Numbered from the stretch's first letter, positions 17,857 to 27,227 are shown. The stretch is 64,000 nucleotides of DNA from Luteimonas kalidii (GCF_029887935.1 NZ_JARXRO010000001.1:62001-126000); one strand, 5' to 3'. Made by a program: numbers and translations. Notes: generated by a model not told the origin, from the sequence alone.

Positions 17857-20353
17857 ACCACTCGCATTCCGCGATGTCGATGTCGTTGGAGCGCACGTAG
17901 TAGGTGGTCTTGAGGCCTTCGCGCCACGCGGTCAGGTGCAGGTCGAGCAGGGTGCTGGCGCGGATGGTGCTGGGCACGTAGAAGTTGAAGCTGATCGACT
18001 GGTCGACGTGGCGCTGGCGGCGCGCGTTCTGGCGCACCGAGGCGAACTGGTCGAGCTTGTAGGCGCCCTTCTCGTAGTACGGCCATGTCTCGAGCGACAG
18101 CCCCGGCGCGGCGACCGGCCGCCGGTAGTCCTTCTTCTCCTCGTAGTAGAACGCGGAGTAGATCGGGTCGATCGAGGCGGTGCTGCCCGCGATCTGCGCG
18201 GTCGACATGTTCGGGGCGACCGCCATCAGCCAGCCGTTGCGCACGCCGTTGACCGCGACCTGCGCCGACAGCTCCAGCCATTGCGGGCTGTTGTAGTCGC
18301 GGGCGCGGAAGTATTCGCCGGTGTGCCAGTCGCTGCCGGCGAAGGCGCTGTAGGTGCCCTTCTCCTTCGCCAGTTCCATCGAGGCCTGGACGGTGAGGAA
18401 GTTGATCCGCTCGTACAGCGCGTCGCTGTAGTCCTCGGCCTCGCGCGAGTTCCAGTCGATGCCCTTGAGCGCCAGCAGGTGGTGCCAGCCGAACGTGCCC
18501 AGGCCGATCGCGCGGTACTTGCGGTTGGTGATCGTGGCCTGCGGCACCGGCAGCGCGTTGAGGTCGATCACGTTGTCGAGCATGCGCACCTGGATCGGGA
18601 TCAGGCGTTCGAGCACGTCGGTGATCAGGTCGCCCTGGCCCGCGGGCGGCAGCACGGCGCGACCCAGGTTCACGCTCGACAGGTTGCAGACCACGAAATC
18701 GCCCGCCTGCTTCGTGGTGACGATCTGGTTGCCGGAAATGATCTCCTGCATCAGCCGCGTCGGGCTCATGTTCTGCAGGATCTCGGTGCACAGGTTGGAC
18801 GAGTACACCATCCCGGCATGCTTGTTCGGGTTCTTCCGGTTGACCTCGTCGCGGTAGAACATGAACGGGTTGCCGGTCTCCAGCTGCGACACCATGATCC
18901 GCTTGAAGATGTCGATCGCCCTGACCGTCCTGCGCGCGATGCGCTCGTCGGCCACGACCTCCTCGTACTTCGCCCGGAACGTGCCCTGCCCGCGGGTTTC
19001 GTCGTAAAAGTCCTGCAGGTACCAGCCCTTGATCCGCTTCACCTCGTGCGGATCGAACAGGTACCAGTCGCCGCGACGCTCCACCGCCTCCATGAACAGG
19101 TCGGGGATGCACACCGAGGTGAACACGTCGTGCGCGCGCAGGCGCTGGTCGCCGTTGTTCAGGCGCAGGTCGAGGAAGGCCTCGATGTCGCGGTGCCAGA
19201 TGTCCAGGTACACCGCGACCGCACCCTTGCGCTGGCCGAGCTGGTCGACCGACACCGCGGTGTTGTTGAGCTGCTTGATCCACGGCACCACGCCGCCGGA
19301 CGAGTTGGGCACGCCGCGGATCGCCGAACCCGAGGAGCGCACGTAGCCCAGGTAGGCGCCGACGCCGCCGCCGCCCTTGGACACGCGGGCGATGTCGGTG
19401 TTGGAATCGAAGATGCCCTGCAGCGAATCGTCGACGGTGTCGATGAAGCACGACGACAGCTGGCCGCCGACCTTGCCGGCGTTCTGCAGCGTCGGGGTGG
19501 CCACGGTCATGTAAAGGTTCGACAGCGCCCAGTAGGCCTCGCCCACCAGCTGCATGCGCCGCTCGCGCCCGCCGGGTCCGGGCGCGACTTCGTGCTGCAT
19601 CAGGTACAGCGCGATGGTGAGCCAGCGTTCCTGCGGCAGCTCGTACACGTTGCGCGCGTGGTCGGTGGCCAGGTAGCGCGTGGCCAGCAGGTACAGGCCG
19701 TTGTAGGCGAACAGGCGGTCGCGTTCCGGGTCGATCATGCGCCCGGCCTCGAGCAGTTCCTCCTTCGAGTACGCGCGCAGGATGTCGTTGGAATAGATGT
19801 TGCGGTCGGCCAGCGATTCCTGCAGGCCGACGTACGAGCCGTACTTCTCCCCGGCGTCGTAGAAGCGGTTGCGGCTGGCGCGCTTGTACAGGCGATGCAG
19901 GTACAGGCGGGCGGCGAACAGTTCCCACTCCGGCGCGGTCACGTCCACGCGGGCCTCGGCCTCGCGGATCAGGTGGTCGACCAGGTCGTCGGCGTTGACC
20001 GCGTCCTTGCGTTCGACGAAGCCCAGCACGCTGCGCGTGTAGTCGGCGATGTCGAGCTGCGGGAACTCGGCATGGACGCGGTCGATGCTGCGCTCCAGGC
20101 GCGCGCGGTCGAACGGCATCCGGCGGTTGCCTGCCTCCTTGGTGATCCAGGTGGACACCGCCTCGCCCGCGACGTGCGGCGCGTGCGGATCGCCGGCCCG
20201 GGGCGGCGGGACGGTGTCGTCGTCGGCGACCCGCGTCCCTTCGGCGCCGGTCGCAGGCGAGGGCGCGGCGCGCGCAGGGGCGGCGCCACCCGCGACCGGC
20301 GGGGTCGCGGCAATGATCGGCCCGGCGGCCGGGGCGTTGGTTTCGATGCTCAT
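17846..20353 (-). CDS. nrdA: Ribonucleoside-diphosphate reductase class Ia, alpha subunit
   Basis: An 835-aa catalytic subunit that reduces ribonucleoside diphosphates. An N-terminal ATP cone (about residues 60-145, WITKEAGNRRMPFDRARLER onward) indicates allosteric activity control by ATP/dATP. The barrel carries the family motifs NLCTEIL, MSTAQIAGSTASIDP and FYYEEKK. The redox-shuttle cysteines are the C-terminal pair CEWCGS. The ATG at 20353 was chosen because GGAGG lies 6 nt upstream; the earlier ATG at 20377 lacks one. Transcription should start near 20749 and pass through a cobalamin riboswitch, under two NrdR-like boxes. Confidence 0.95.
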   Translation of the reverse strand: MSIETNAPAAGPIIAATPPVAGGAAPARAAPSPATGAEGTRVADDDTVPPPRAGDPHAPHVAGEAVSTWITKEAGNRRMPFDRARLERSIDRVHAEFPQLDIADYTRSVLGFVERKDAVNADDLVDHLIREAEARVDVTAPEWELFAARLYLHRLYKRASRNRFYDAGEKYGSYVGLQESLADRNIYSNDILRAYSKEELLEAGRMIDPERDRLFAYNGLYLLATRYLATDHARNVYELPQERWLTIALYLMQHEVAPGPGGRERRMQLVGEAYWALSNLYMTVATPTLQNAGKVGGQLSSCFIDTVDDSLQGIFDSNTDIARVSKGGGGVGAYLGYVRSSGSAIRGVPNSSGGVVPWIKQLNNTAVSVDQLGQRKGAVAVYLDIWHRDIEAFLDLRLNNGDQRLRAHDVFTSVCIPDLFMEAVERRGDWYLFDPHEVKRIKGWYLQDFYDETRGQGTFRAKYEEVVADERIARRTVRAIDIFKRIMVSQLETGNPFMFYRDEVNRKNPNKHAGMVYSSNLCTEILQNMSPTRLMQEIISGNQIVTTKQAGDFVVCNLSSVNLGRAVLPPAGQGDLITDVLERLIPIQVRMLDNVIDLNALPVPQATITNRKYRAIGLGTFGWHHLLALKGIDWNSREAEDYSDALYERINFLTVQASMELAKEKGTYSAFAGSDWHTGEYFRARDYNSPQWLELSAQVAVNGVRNGWLMAVAPNMSTAQIAGSTASIDPIYSAFYYEEKKDYRRPVAAPGLSLETWPYYEKGAYKLDQFASVRQNARRQRHVDQSISFNFYVPSTIRASTLLDLHLTAWREGLKTTYYVRSNDIDIAECEWCGS

Positions 20354-20539
20354 GGTGATCCTCCACGCGGCTCGCACACGTCCGGCCCGTCCCGCGCGGG
20401 TGGCGGTGGCCGTGACATGCGACGGTGGACGAGCGGCGTCGCAGGAACGGGGACTGCGCGCGGGCGCGTCCCGGAGCCTGCTTCACCAGCCCTCTCCCCC
20501 CGGAGATGCGCGGCCGGCACCGCGCGGCGTGCAGGCGCG

Positions 20540-20745
20540 CGGCTGTCGGCAGGTCTTCGGACTCACGGGCACGGACGCGGCGCGTCCACCTCCCCCGCCG
20601 CTTCCCGGAGCGTGGGGCTCCAGTGCTGGTGGCGGGTTCGTTCCCGATTACCGCTGCGGGGCAGTGCCGGACTGGCCGCCGACCCGGAGGGGCAGGGGCG
20701 TCACCGGCTTCCCTTTTCATCTCCGAAGCCTGGGCCTCGGCGAAC
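20540..20745 (-). ncRNA. Cobalamin (B12) riboswitch in the nrdA leader
   Basis: Read on the minus strand, the leader contains the conserved cobalamin-element blocks in the right order. GAAAAGGGAAGCCGGTGA (20718-20701) is the first core. CACTGCCCCGCAGCGGTAA (20666-20648) follows, and GAGTCCGAAGACCTGCC (about 20564-20548) is the B12 box. The variable P-stems between these cores are GC-rich. About 190 nt separate the B12 box from the nrdA start and would hold the expression platform. By family knowledge, bound adenosylcobalamin normally switches the downstream gene off. Here that gene is the B12-independent class Ia RNR. Confidence 0.9.
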
Positions 20746-20751
20746 CGACGA

Positions 20752-20767
20752 ACACAACATAGTGGGG
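20752..20767. promoter_or_regulatory. NrdR-like box 1, overlapping the nrdA -10
   Basis: ACACAACATAGTGGGG matches 12 of 16 positions of the NrdR consensus aCaCwAtATaTwGtGt, counting by eye. It covers the -10 hexamer. Its centre is 32 bp from that of box 2, the three-turn spacing typical of paired NrdR boxes. Confidence 0.72.
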
Positions 20768-20784
20768 TGTCATCGAACCGTCAA
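20756..20784 (-). promoter_or_regulatory. Sigma70-type promoter for nrdA
   Basis: On the minus strand: -35 TTGACG (20784-20779), a 17-bp spacer, -10 TATGTT (20761-20756). Transcription would start near 20749, just upstream of the riboswitch, leaving a leader of about 395 nt. Confidence 0.75.
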
Positions 20785-20799
20785 CACGAAATGTTGTGG
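20784..20799. promoter_or_regulatory. NrdR-like box 2, upstream edge of the nrdA -35
   Basis: ACACGAAATGTTGTGG matches 12 of 16 consensus positions by eye. It begins at the first base of the -35 element. Together with box 1 it would let the NrdR repressor block RNA polymerase when nucleotide pools are high. Confidence 0.72.
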
Positions 20800-21193
20800 A
20801 ACATACCGCTTGGTGCGTTCCACGAGGCGGGGCGGCCCGCCCTGCCGGGAGGCGCGCCTGTTCCCGCTGCTCGAGCGCGCCATCGACCGCCTGGCGGACG
20901 GGGGCAACCTCGCGGACCCGAGATCGCAACCGGAAGGCAGCGCGACCTCTGCCTCGCGGAACCGAGCAGTGTCCATCGTGCCGGGGCCGCACGTGCGATG
21001 CGTGCGTGCGCAGTCCGTGCCGGGGCTGCGCGCGCGACCGGCTGTCGCCGTGCCCGGCCTTGGCCTGAATGCGACGGCATCCGACCCCAGCACAGCAATC
21101 GCGCACCGGGGCCACGCGCATAGTCGAAACCGGGACGTCGCCGCCGGTTCCGGCGCGACGCGCGCTCTGGCCGCCGAGTTCGAGGAGATGCAC
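20800..21193. other. Intergenic region between nrdA promoter and TonB receptor, no gene seen
   Basis: About 390 bp with no recognisable gene on either strand. It should contain the promoter of the TonB receptor operon. I found no convincing promoter, and no second cobalamin element on the plus strand. Confidence 0.45.
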
Positions 21194-23473
21194 ATGCAGC
21201 ACCGTCATGGTCGTGGCACCGCCCTGCACCGCTGTCGCCGCCTGCGCCTGGCAGGCGCGCTGGCCCTGGCCATCGGCGCGGGTGTCGTCCACGCCGCAGG
21301 GCAGGAGGCCGGCGAACCGGCGCCGGCGGTGGATGCGATCGAACTGGACCGCGTCATCGTCACCGCCGCCAAGCGCGAGCAGTCGGTGCGCGAGGTGCCC
21401 GGATCGGTGTCCGCGGTCACCCAGCAGCAACTGCAGGACCAGGGCGCGCAGTCGCTGGCCGACTACGTGCAGAAGACCCCGGGCGTGGTGTTCAACAGCT
21501 ACCAGCCCGGCGTCTCGCACGTGGTCGTGCGCGGGATCACCACCAGCGCCGGCAACCCGCAGGGACAGCCCACCACCGGCTACTTCCTCAACGACGTGCC
21601 GCTGGTCGAGCCGGGCTGGACGATCGCGATCCCCGACATCGACACCTTCGACCTCGACCGGGTGGAAGTGCTGCGCGGCCCGCAGGGTTCGCTGTTCGGC
21701 TCGGCCTCGATGGGTGGCGCGATCAACTACATCGCCAACGTCGCCGACGCCAGCGGCTTCGACGCCGCCGTGGAGGCGGGGCTGTCGTCCACCCGCAATG
21801 CCGATGTCGGCCACACGCTCAAGGGCATGGTCAACGTGCCGGTGAAGCAGGACGTGTTCGCGATCCGCGCCGTCGCCCAGCACCGCGACGCCCCCGGCTA
21901 CATCGACAACCTGGGCACCGGCGAGGACGGCGCCAACGACCTGTCCGTGTCCGGCGGCCGCCTGTCGATGGTGCTGACGCCGAACGAGTCCGCCACCCTG
22001 ACCTGGCTGAGCCTGTTCCAGCAGATCGACTCGGACGACAACGCCTACCGCATCCCCGAACTCGGCGACCTGGTGCGCTTCACCTCGACCCCGGAGTTCA
22101 CCGACACCGACATCACCGTGCACAGCCTGCGCTGGGACCAGGACCTGGGCTGGGGTAGCCTGACCGCGCTGGCCTCGCGCCAGGAGAAGTCGCAGGACTG
22201 GCGCTTCGACCTCACGCCCTACCTGGACTTCTACAACGAGAGCCTCGGCACCGCCTCCGCGGGCCCGCTGTTCGTCAACAGCGGCGGCGAGAGCACCGGC
22301 GACAGCGTCGAGCTGCGCCTGGCCTCGGCCGACAGCGACCGCTTCGAATGGCTGGTGGGCGCGATGGTGTTCGACACCGACAAAGACCTGTACGAGCAGC
22401 TCGGGGCGCCCGGCTTCGCGGCGCAGCTCGACGCCTCGACCGATCCACGGTTCGGTCCCGGCACCGGCGCGGTGGTCTCGCCCGACGGCGACGTGTTCAA
22501 CGCGTTCTACTCGAAGGTCACCGGCACCGAGCAGGCCCTGTTCGGCGAAGCCTCGTTCCACTTCAACCCGCAGTGGACGCTGGGCCTCGGCGGGCGCGCG
22601 TTCAAGACCCGCGTGCGCGTGGTCGACACCACGGTGGGCGTGGACGTGTATCCGCAGCCGTCGCTGGAAACCGCGGCGACCGAGACCGAGGAAAGCGGTT
22701 TCAACCCGAAGGTCTCGCTGCGCTGGCGCCCCAACGACCGGCTGATGCTGTACGCGCTGCGGTCCGAGGGCTTCCGGTTCGGCGTGCCGAACAACTCGTC
22801 GGTGACCGTGCACGAGATTCCGGACGGGTCGCGCAGCGACTCGCTGGTGAACTACGAACTCGGCGCCCGCTTCGACCTCGCCGGCGGCCGCCTGCTGCTG
22901 GACGCGACCGCGTTCCACATCGACTGGAGCGACATCCAGCTGCGCCTGCAGACTCCCGAGCCCGTGGTCAACTACGCCGGCAATGGCGGCAAGGCCTCGA
23001 GCAAGGGCGTGGAACTGTCTGCGCAGTGGCGCCCGGGCCCGGCGTTCGACTGGACCAGCAGCGTGACCTGGCAGCGCGCGCGTCTGGACGAGGACGTGTT
23101 CATCCTCTGGTACGGCACCGCGCCGCGGGGCTCGCGCCTGCCCGGTTCGGCGGACTGGTCGATCGCCAACCAGCTCGTCTGGCGTTTCGACGGCGCGTCT
23201 GCGCCGACGCTGATGGTGTCGCACACCTACCTGTCCGAGGGCATCAGCGACCTCAACTCGGCGGTGCCCGGGGTGGCGCCGAACGAGCAGGGCGACTACC
23301 ACCAGTTCGACGCGCGATTCCGGATGAGCTTCGGCACTACCGACGTGACCGTGTTCGGCACCAACCTGGCCGACGAGCGTGGCGTGACCCGCACCGTGCC
23401 CGAGGCGTACGGGCTGGGCCAGGGCATCCTGCGGCCGCGCACCTTCGGCGTGACCGTGCACTGGCGCTACTGA
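21194..23473 (+). CDS. TonB-dependent receptor, first gene of a peptide/amide-utilisation-like operon
   Basis: A 759-aa outer-membrane receptor. A signal peptide (ALALAIGAGVVHAAG) is followed by a TonB-box-like DRVIVTAAKR. The plug holds SLADYVQKTPGVVF, VRGITTS, DRVEVLRGPQGSLFG and ASMGGAINYI, and the barrel ends TFGVTVHWRY. The style is that of sphingomonad/xanthomonad receptors for small organic ligands or siderophores. The ATG at 21194 was chosen because GAGGAG lies exactly 6 nt upstream; an ATG at 21188 touches that site. The amidase gene follows after 3 bp and a serine peptidase after that, suggesting a peptide-like ligand. Confidence 0.9.
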   Translation: MQHRHGRGTALHRCRRLRLAGALALAIGAGVVHAAGQEAGEPAPAVDAIELDRVIVTAAKREQSVREVPGSVSAVTQQQLQDQGAQSLADYVQKTPGVVFNSYQPGVSHVVVRGITTSAGNPQGQPTTGYFLNDVPLVEPGWTIAIPDIDTFDLDRVEVLRGPQGSLFGSASMGGAINYIANVADASGFDAAVEAGLSSTRNADVGHTLKGMVNVPVKQDVFAIRAVAQHRDAPGYIDNLGTGEDGANDLSVSGGRLSMVLTPNESATLTWLSLFQQIDSDDNAYRIPELGDLVRFTSTPEFTDTDITVHSLRWDQDLGWGSLTALASRQEKSQDWRFDLTPYLDFYNESLGTASAGPLFVNSGGESTGDSVELRLASADSDRFEWLVGAMVFDTDKDLYEQLGAPGFAAQLDASTDPRFGPGTGAVVSPDGDVFNAFYSKVTGTEQALFGEASFHFNPQWTLGLGGRAFKTRVRVVDTTVGVDVYPQPSLETAATETEESGFNPKVSLRWRPNDRLMLYALRSEGFRFGVPNNSSVTVHEIPDGSRSDSLVNYELGARFDLAGGRLLLDATAFHIDWSDIQLRLQTPEPVVNYAGNGGKASSKGVELSAQWRPGPAFDWTSSVTWQRARLDEDVFILWYGTAPRGSRLPGSADWSIANQLVWRFDGASAPTLMVSHTYLSEGISDLNSAVPGVAPNEQGDYHQFDARFRMSFGTTDVTVFGTNLADERGVTRTVPEAYGLGQGILRPRTFGVTVHWRY

Positions 23474-23476
23474 CCG

Positions 23477-24952
23477 GTGCACGGCGCCGGTCGCGTCCAG
23501 GGCGATGCCGCGAACGCGATGCGCGAGGACGCCGCGTTCGCGCTCGGCCGCCTGGACGCGCACGCACAGGCGCAGCGGGTCGCCACCGGCGAACTGGGTG
23601 CGCGCGACCTGGTGGACGCGGCGGTGCTGCGCGCGCAGCGCCTGGATCCGGCGCTCGGGGCGCTGAGCCATCGCGACTTCGAAGGCGCCCGCACGCGCGC
23701 CGCGGCGCTGGATGCGGCCTCGCCAGGTCCGGCGTTCGCCGGCGTGCCGTGGCTGGCGAAGGATTCGCTGGACCATCCCGGCATGCCCTCGCGCGGCGGT
23801 TCGCGCAGCCGCGGCGATGCGCCCGCCACCCGCGCGCGACCGTTCGTGCAGCGGCTCGACGCCCGGGGGCTGGTGGCGATCGGCAAGAGTGCGATGCCCG
23901 AGTTCGGGTTGATGCCCTCGACCGAACCGCTGCTGGGCCCGGTCACCCGCAACCCCTGGTCGCCGCTGCACAGCCCGGGCGGGTCCAGCGGCGGTGCGGC
24001 GGCGGCCGTGGCCGCGGGCATCGTGCCGCTGGCCCACGGCAGCGACGGCGCGGGTTCGATCCGCATGCCCGCGGCCTGTTGCGGCATCGTCGGACTCAAG
24101 CCCGGGCGCGGCGCGACCGTGCCGGTACGCGGGCGGCACGCGATCGAGGACCTGCTGGTGTCGGACGTGCTGCTCTCGCGCAGCGTGCGCGACAGCGCGT
24201 GGGCGTTCGCCGCCACCCACGCCGATGCCGCGCGCCCGATCGTGCGCGGCGCCGGCGCGCGACGCCTGCGCATCGGCGTGGTCGAGGAGAACCTGCGTGG
24301 CGATCCCCCGCATCCCGACGTGGCTGCCGCGCTGCAGGGCGCGGCCGACCTGTGCGCCGGGCTCGGCCACCGGGTCGAACGCGCGCGCTGGCCGTTCGAC
24401 GGTGCAGCGGTCGACGCCATGCTCAAGACGCTGTGGTCGCGGCTGGCGCTCGACGCCGTGGACCTGGCGACCGCTTCGCTCGGCGCGGACCGCGCTGAAC
24501 GCGATCTCGAACCGTGGACGCTCGGCCTGGCACGCTGGCACGAGGCACGCTGCGACGTCGCCGCGCTCGAGCGCGCCTGGTCGGATCTGGCGCGGCTCCC
24601 CGGACTTTTCGCACGCATGCACGAAGACGTCGACGTGCTGCTGTCGCCGGTGGTGCGCACGCCGCCGCCGCCACTGGGGCACCTGGCGCCGGATCGCCCG
24701 TTCGACGTGCTGTTCGATGCCCTGTTCGACTGGATGTCGTACACGCCGGTGCAGAACCTCGCCGGCACGCCGGCGATCGCGCTGCCACTGGCGCGCAACG
24801 CACACGGCCTGCCGGTCGGCATGCAGTTCGCCGCCGCGCGCGGCGACGAGGACACGCTGCTGGGCCTGGCCTACGAACTCGAAGCCGCTGCGGACTGGCG
24901 CGCGGACTGGCCACCGCTGTCGGTCGCATCGGGTGCAGACTTCGCGCGATGA
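23477..24952 (+). CDS. Amidase-signature family amidase
   Basis: A 491-aa amidase-signature hydrolase (Ser-cisSer-Lys triad) that cleaves carboxamides. Visible: Lys95 in LAKDSLDHPG, the cis-Ser in SPGGSSGGAAAAVAAG (about 171), the nucleophile Ser194 in GSDGAGSIRMP, and the C-terminal NLAGTPAIALPLA. No signal peptide, so probably cytoplasmic. The start is uncertain. GTG at 23477 lies 3 nt after the receptor stop and implies coupling; an ATG at 23519 (MREDAAFALG) is an alternative. Neither has a clear Shine-Dalgarno. Confidence 0.87.
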   Translation: MHGAGRVQGDAANAMREDAAFALGRLDAHAQAQRVATGELGARDLVDAAVLRAQRLDPALGALSHRDFEGARTRAAALDAASPGPAFAGVPWLAKDSLDHPGMPSRGGSRSRGDAPATRARPFVQRLDARGLVAIGKSAMPEFGLMPSTEPLLGPVTRNPWSPLHSPGGSSGGAAAAVAAGIVPLAHGSDGAGSIRMPAACCGIVGLKPGRGATVPVRGRHAIEDLLVSDVLLSRSVRDSAWAFAATHADAARPIVRGAGARRLRIGVVEENLRGDPPHPDVAAALQGAADLCAGLGHRVERARWPFDGAAVDAMLKTLWSRLALDAVDLATASLGADRAERDLEPWTLGLARWHEARCDVAALERAWSDLARLPGLFARMHEDVDVLLSPVVRTPPPPLGHLAPDRPFDVLFDALFDWMSYTPVQNLAGTPAIALPLARNAHGLPVGMQFAAARGDEDTLLGLAYELEAAADWRADWPPLSVASGADFAR

Positions 24953-24968
24953 GGGAACACGCCACGCC

Positions 24969-27176
24969 ATGACGACCCGCCGCAGCTTCCTGGCCGCCGC
25001 CGGCGCCGGCCTCGCCACGCTGGCGCTGCCGGCGCGGCGTGCGCTGGCGGCCGCCGCGCGCTGGCCGATACCGCCGCAGCACGCGCGCATCGCCACCGAG
25101 GTCGGCCGCTTCGGCCATCGCCGCATCGACGGGTTCGCATGGTTCCGCCCGAAGGACTGGCTGGCGGTGCTGCGCGATCCGACTGCGCTGGATGCGCCGA
25201 TCCGCGCCGCGGTGGAGGCGGAGAATGCCTACGCCGACGCGATGCTCGCGCCGACCGCGTCGCTGCAGGCGGCGCTGGCCGCGCGCATCGCCGCGCTCGA
25301 GCCGCTGGAGGCCGCGACGCTCGAGGTTCCGTCCGGCGGCCACCTCTACTACACGCGGCGCGCGCCCGGGATCGAGTACGCCACCTGGCTGCGGCGGCCG
25401 GTGGACGGCGGCAAGGAGCAGATGCTGCTGGACCCGGCGCGCGAGGCCGACGGCGGCGGGTACTACGCCCTGCACTGGAGCGATCCCGTGCGCAGCGGCG
25501 ACGGCCGCCTGTTCGCCTGGGCCGAGGACCGTGTCGGCTCCGGCCAGTACACTGTCCGCGTGCGCGAGATCGACAGCGGCCGCCTGGTCGCCGAGGTGCC
25601 CGACGCCTACGGCACCTTCGCGCTGTCGCCCGATGGCCGCTGGCTGTACTGGGTGGGGCGCGATGCGGTCGGCCGCGCGGCCAGCATCCACCGCCGCGAC
25701 CTGCACAGCGGCCGCGACACCCTGCTGTACGAGGAGCCCGATGCCGGCTTCTTCCTGCTCATGCGCACCACGGCGTCGGGCCGCTACGTGGTGATGCGCA
25801 GCTACAACGGCGCCCGGTCGGAGGTGCGGCTGGTGCCGATGGACGCGCCGGAATCGGCGCCGGTGCTGGTCGAACCGCGCGCGCCCGGGCTCAACTACGA
25901 CGTCGACGACTGGAACGGGCGCCTGCTGATCCTCACCGACGCCGGCGATGCGCCGGATTTCCACCTGATGCAGGCCGACATCGACGCGCCCGGCCAGGCG
26001 CACTGGCGCGAGCTGGTGCCGCACCGCCCGGGCAGGCTGATCACCGCGGTGCATCCGTTCCGCGATGCGCTGGTGCGCGAGGAATGGCACGAGGCGCAGC
26101 ATCGCCTGGTGCGGATGGCGCGCGACGGCAGCGAGCACACCATCGCCTTCGACGAACCGGCCTACGCCCTGCGCGTGCCCGCGGCGCAGGACTGGAACGC
26201 CGATGCGCTGGTGTTCGGCTACCAGTCGCCGCGGCTGCCCGAATCGGCCTGCCGGCTGGTGCTCGACGACGACCGGCTCGTGGTCGCCGACCCGCCGTCG
26301 GTGCCCGGCTACGATCCTTCACGCTACGAGGTGCGCAGGCTGTCGGCGCCCGCGGCCGACGGCGCGCAGGTGCCGGTGACGGTGCTGATGCGACGCGGCC
26401 AGGTGCTCGACGGCAGCAGTCCGCTGCTGCTCTACGCCTACGGCTCGTATGGCGCGTCGGTCGAGGCGCGCTTCCAGCCCTCGAACACCGCGCTGGTCGA
26501 CCAGGGCTGGATCCACGCGATCGCGCACGTGCGCGGTGGCGCCGAGAAGGGCACGGCGTGGTGGCGGTCGGTGCTCACGCGCCACAAGCGGACCAGCTTC
26601 ACCGACTTCATCGCCTGCGCGCAGCATCTGGTCGCCGAAGGCTGTTCGGCGCCGGGCCGGATCGTGGTGCGCGGCATGTCGGCCGGCGGGCTGCTGGCCG
26701 GCGCGGTGTTCGCGATGCGCCCGGAGCTGTGGGGCGGGGTGATCGCCGAGGTGCCGTTCGTCGACCCGCTCAACACCATGGAGCACTTCGACACCCATCC
26801 GCTCGGGACCGGCGCGCTGCCGATCTGGGGCGATCCGCGCGTGCCCGAAGACCATGCCGCGATACAGGCCTGGTCGCCGTACGAACAACTGGGGTCGGCG
26901 GCGTATCCGGCGCTGCTCGCCACCGGAGCGGTCGCCGACGAGCGCGTGGCGTTCTACGAGCCGCTCAAGTTCGTGGCCAAAGCGCGCGCCCTGACCACTG
27001 GCGACCAGCCGCTGATGGTGCGCATCGCGATGGCGGCGGGCCATTCCGGCGACAGCGGCGCCAGCGCGGCGCGGGCGCAGGAGGCGAGGCTGTACGCGTT
27101 CGCGATGTGGGCCGCGGGGCGCCGCTGGGGCGCGGTGCCGCAGCGACCGGACGACGCGGCGGCGGATGACGCCTAG
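24969..27176 (+). CDS. Prolyl-oligopeptidase-family serine peptidase (S9A, oligopeptidase B-like), Tat signal
   Basis: A 735-aa serine peptidase with an N-terminal beta-propeller and a C-terminal alpha/beta-hydrolase domain. It begins MTTRRSFLAAAGAG, a twin-arginine signal, so it is exported folded. The catalytic Ser is in GMSAGGLLAGAV (about residue 570), the Asp in GAVADERVAF, and the His in AAGHSGDSG. YAYGSYG and HVRGGAEKG are S9A signatures. The order receptor, amidase, peptidase with gaps of 3 and 16 bp points to an operon for taking up and cutting a peptide-type substrate. Confidence 0.92.
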   Translation: MTTRRSFLAAAGAGLATLALPARRALAAAARWPIPPQHARIATEVGRFGHRRIDGFAWFRPKDWLAVLRDPTALDAPIRAAVEAENAYADAMLAPTASLQAALAARIAALEPLEAATLEVPSGGHLYYTRRAPGIEYATWLRRPVDGGKEQMLLDPAREADGGGYYALHWSDPVRSGDGRLFAWAEDRVGSGQYTVRVREIDSGRLVAEVPDAYGTFALSPDGRWLYWVGRDAVGRAASIHRRDLHSGRDTLLYEEPDAGFFLLMRTTASGRYVVMRSYNGARSEVRLVPMDAPESAPVLVEPRAPGLNYDVDDWNGRLLILTDAGDAPDFHLMQADIDAPGQAHWRELVPHRPGRLITAVHPFRDALVREEWHEAQHRLVRMARDGSEHTIAFDEPAYALRVPAAQDWNADALVFGYQSPRLPESACRLVLDDDRLVVADPPSVPGYDPSRYEVRRLSAPAADGAQVPVTVLMRRGQVLDGSSPLLLYAYGSYGASVEARFQPSNTALVDQGWIHAIAHVRGGAEKGTAWWRSVLTRHKRTSFTDFIACAQHLVAEGCSAPGRIVVRGMSAGGLLAGAVFAMRPELWGGVIAEVPFVDPLNTMEHFDTHPLGTGALPIWGDPRVPEDHAAIQAWSPYEQLGSAAYPALLATGAVADERVAFYEPLKFVAKARALTTGDQPLMVRIAMAAGHSGDSGASAARAQEARLYAFAMWAAGRRWGAVPQRPDDAAADDA

Positions 27177-27227
27177 GCGGGGACCGGGTGCGCCGACGGG
27201 CGCGCATCCAACCGTGCGCGGCGGTAC

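Noticed and set aside
20800-21193. Second B12 riboswitch controlling the TonB receptor as a BtuB
   Set aside because: The cobalamin element reads only on the minus strand towards nrdA; no B12-box cores on the plus strand, and the receptor does not look like BtuB.
20717-25126. 1469-codon minus-strand frame opposite the TonB receptor and amidase
   Set aside because: Antisense shadow of two confident genes.
21194-27176. Lasso-peptide biosynthesis or immunity locus
   Set aside because: Receptor and S9 peptidase are present, but no precursor, B/C maturation proteins or typical isopeptidase context were found.
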